Notes under the pieces: model-generated
Seen by the model: the letters and a program-made list of their open reading frames with translations, nothing else
What the model was told of the DNA's origin: nothing
The model's database searches: none
Source: Bacteroidota bacterium
Lineage (GTDB): Bacteria; Bacteroidota; Rhodothermia; Rhodothermales; Bin80
NCBI GenBank assembly: GCA_026709335.1
Contig: JAPOTE010000006.1
Location: 1-64,000, forward strand
DNA length: 64,000 bases
Reading direction: 5' to 3'
In this document: piece after piece, positions 62,901 through 64,000 of the stretch
How positions within the stretch are numbered: position 1 is the stretch's first letter
Layout of the letters: every line of letters begins with the position of its first letter
Position numbers and translations under genes: made by a program

Positions 62901-64000
62901 CAGTTTTCAGGTGACATCCCACTTGCGGTGCAGCTGGTAAGTCCACAACAAGTCTTTCCGAACAGGGAAACACTTCAAAGTGAACGGATTCTAACAACCC
63001 TTGACCTCTATTTTTCTCCGCATGGACGCGGTCCGTACAACTATAACCGGGATCTTGGTCGCTTTCTAGATAATCCAAAAGAAGCTTGGGGGGGCATGAC
63101 TCAACGCCTCACCGAAGGCAATACTGACTTCACTGCAAAGAATATTGAGTTTGTGGAATTTGTAATGCGGCCATTCCCGGAAGCGGGTGAAACGAACCGA
63201 GATGCAAAGTTACTCATTGATATCGGACGAATCAGTGAAGATATTATCCCGGATAACAAACTGAACACAGAGGATGGCCTGTCCCTCTCAGAGGTTGGAA
63301 GCGTCGGGACGCTTGCAAGATTGTCTACCGGGCAACAAAATCAAAGTATCAATCCGATTGACGGTAATGAGCGAATTACCGAAGACCTTGGTTTGGACGG
63401 CCTCCCCTCGTTCCCCAACAATAAATTTGAACAGGAAGGGGGAGCTGGGACCGAACAGTTTGTGTTTGCTGATTTTCTCGCATCACTGAACAATACCGTC
63501 AGTGTCCGATATCCCGAATACCTGGCCCGAGAAAAAGCAAAAGCACTTCTGGACCCCTCCGCAGATGACTACTACTATTTTCTGAACGAGAGTTTCTTTG
63601 GCAATCGTCAATTCTTCCCGGGTGGAGCCAGCATTCAGGAAAGGTTTACCCGATTTTTTCCAGGACATGAATTGAATACATTCGATGCTCACAGTAAACT
63701 CGGCCCTCCCGGGGAAAATACAGGTAATTCTCGTGTCCCAGATACGGAAGATATTAACCTGAACTCGGCCTCTGATACAGACAACAGTTATTTTCAGTAC
63801 GAAATTCCTCTCAACCTTGCAATTCTTGACGAACTCGCCCGCCCCGAGAATACTGATGATTTTATCATCAACGAAATTGAATCTCCCAATAGCGGGGGAA
63901 CCGGATGGTACCTGGTTCGAATTCCTGTGAGGAGTTTTACCCGACGTGTCGGAGGAATTCAGGATTTCACACTCATGGAATCAATTCGCGTCTGGACGAC
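59943..64000 (+). CDS. sprA: SprA, type IX secretion outer-membrane translocon, 3' truncated by window edge
   Basis: The frame is open from ATG 59943 to the window end, giving the first 1352 residues of a protein usually about 2300-2500 long. A signal peptide (about 1-36, ending AHAAAQ) is followed by SprA-type blocks: KNEVDLRVNGSADIRPAFIYEKNAQQ-like sequence near 215-240, PEFRMDLRLGVTGTIGDKMKV, VNVDWDTNRDFDFQN, and near the end FTRRVGGIQDFTLMESIR. SprA forms the very large pore of the T9SS and is needed for gliding and surface export. It is preceded by a 144-bp gap. No T9SS C-terminal sorting domain was recognised in other genes of the window. Confidence 0.93.
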   Translation, partial: MHLNVRQISVIPQLVVYSVGTLLVWVLLAHAAAQGDHSRNGFHGNVPADTDSVTLHQVDSLRALLSRLGRDSVRNMVLNLGLDSLLLVQIDSLAPIDTNERAKRYFSALTRPRLSTSIFPQQRRSLGAEPFNGWNHQIELDSTSGSFYRIREQVAEKDVRHTIRVTREQYRAEKLSQSLDRNWRQLLDRRRSLQDRQRRGLGLSISVPGGRESGFSTIFGKNEVDLRVNGSADIRPAFIYEKNAQQAILGQGAQVTPEFRMDLRLGVTGTIGDKMKVNVDWDTNRDFDFQNQLELAYTGYEDEIIQSIEAGNVFLQTPSTLIRGGQSLFGIKSEFQLGTLRLTTVVSQQEGQSNSLSLDGGAETSTFSRRPTDYSQRKYYFLSYYFRNRWNDALSNPPNIILDAIFSHITDIEVWKLTPVGPEEQNVRQVVAVVDLGEPPQLIQEADRYTQERHPNGDLDQYDQAELQNELRAGAAVPQDYLESGAMEQPLTIVDYQVGQFKKLEIGRDYDLDAGLGYITLKQTIQESEALAVSFRYLAGGREVQVGDFSSQTGGGDNSQTGDRLVLKLLKPVNLQQPANLDKPDQLNPAAWYLEMRNIYELSRGLLPSEFELNISFEPPGRASTETIPGVTGQQTLLQVLGLDRLNEDGASNPDNLFDFLPNYSIIPGDGLLIFPYLEPFGRRMEALIDASGLDEQEKAEAKDLYVFDELYTQKRVNAIRNTAKNVYLIAGSHKGGIPSFYDLKAYSGLIEGSVRVTSGGNTLIEGSDYIVDYLGGTVTIINNSYLIAGRDIEIEYEENAFINLQQKTLLGARLEYLPSEEFSAGGTIMRLNQKSITDKFRVGDEPISNMIWGIDSRLELEPQWLTRMIDWLPLIQTKEPSSLLVAGEFAQLRPSHVLTNAFKDQRRLLRKDGRDFYPDETQGISYVDDFEGFENLISLTRQGAWLLSSAPVIGVTDESSGLEKDLTNDGRGVMGWYTLNASSLEQFSGDIPLAVQLVSPQQVFPNRETLQSERILTTLDLYFSPHGRGPYNYNRDLGRFLDNPKEAWGGMTQRLTEGNTDFTAKNIEFVEFVMRPFPEAGETNRDAKLLIDIGRISEDIIPDNKLNTEDGLSLSEVGSVGTLARLSTGQQNQSINPIDGNERITEDLGLDGLPSFPNNKFEQEGGAGTEQFVFADFLASLNNTVSVRYPEYLAREKAKALLDPSADDYYYFLNESFFGNRQFFPGGASIQERFTRFFPGHELNTFDAHSKLGPPGENTGNSRVPDTEDINLNSASDTDNSYFQYEIPLNLAILDELARPENTDDFIINEIESPNSGGTGWYLVRIPVRSFTRRVGGIQDFTLMESIRVWT

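Overview
The window looks like chromosomal DNA from a member of the Bacteroidota / Rhodothermota / Balneolota group. The evidence is a SprA-type type IX secretion translocon, a batABCDE aerotolerance operon, a serine-palmitoyltransferase-like gene, a bacillithiol-type YpdA reductase, DUF5683 beside parB, RNase Y, and few clear Shine-Dalgarno sequences. Most of it is housekeeping. I see no transposase, integrase, prophage or CRISPR array.

Layout. 1-5840: tRNA-Val, infC-rpmI-rplT, a Phe-rich leader peptide with an attenuator, pheS-pheT, a small coiled-coil gene, zapA and a 6S-like RNA. 5880-16621: rny, an M19 dipeptidase, glyS, rho, rnhB, aroK, truA, a Kelch-like lipoprotein, a tiny membrane protein, tadA and ypdA. 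17160-29166: three large surface or envelope genes (an 11-repeat Calx-beta autotransporter-like protein, gamma-glutamyltranspeptidase, a BNR-repeat protein) plus an APC permease. 29596-45459: tRNA-Ala, acnA, rpiA with two FtsX/MacB-like permeases, a DUF5989 micro-protein, parAB, DUF5683, a probable sphingolipid pair, VanZ, a GIY-YIG/DUF4357 protein, rhomboid, purQ and YceI. 45588-52840: the bat operon, tightly coupled and without a local moxR. 52841-64000: a gene-poor kilobase with an apparently frameshifted coiled-coil/membrane gene, a class III aminotransferase, a STAS protein, dnaX-ybaB-recR, an SDR, an NTF2-like lipoprotein and the first 1352 codons of sprA, which runs off the window.

How genes work together. 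The leader peptide MPNPFFFLGALLG at 1283-1324, a terminator at 1353-1388 and complementary alternative strands between them form a textbook transcription attenuator that would tie pheST expression to Phe-tRNA charging. The zapA locus pairs a division-ring protein with a coiled-coil partner and 6S RNA. The aminoacyltransferase-like gene and the GNAT-like gene at 39216-41652 fit the first steps of ceramide synthesis. Ggt and the APC permease could hydrolyse extracytoplasmic gamma-glutamyl compounds and import the products.

The most notable observations are the pheST attenuator, a candidate -1 frameshift (T TTT TTC) in the small gene at 53222-53586, a probable AUC start for infC, a 6S-like RNA with an uninterrupted 18-bp closing stem, and the giant Calx-beta protein. 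All functional names come from reading motifs by eye; no database search was run.
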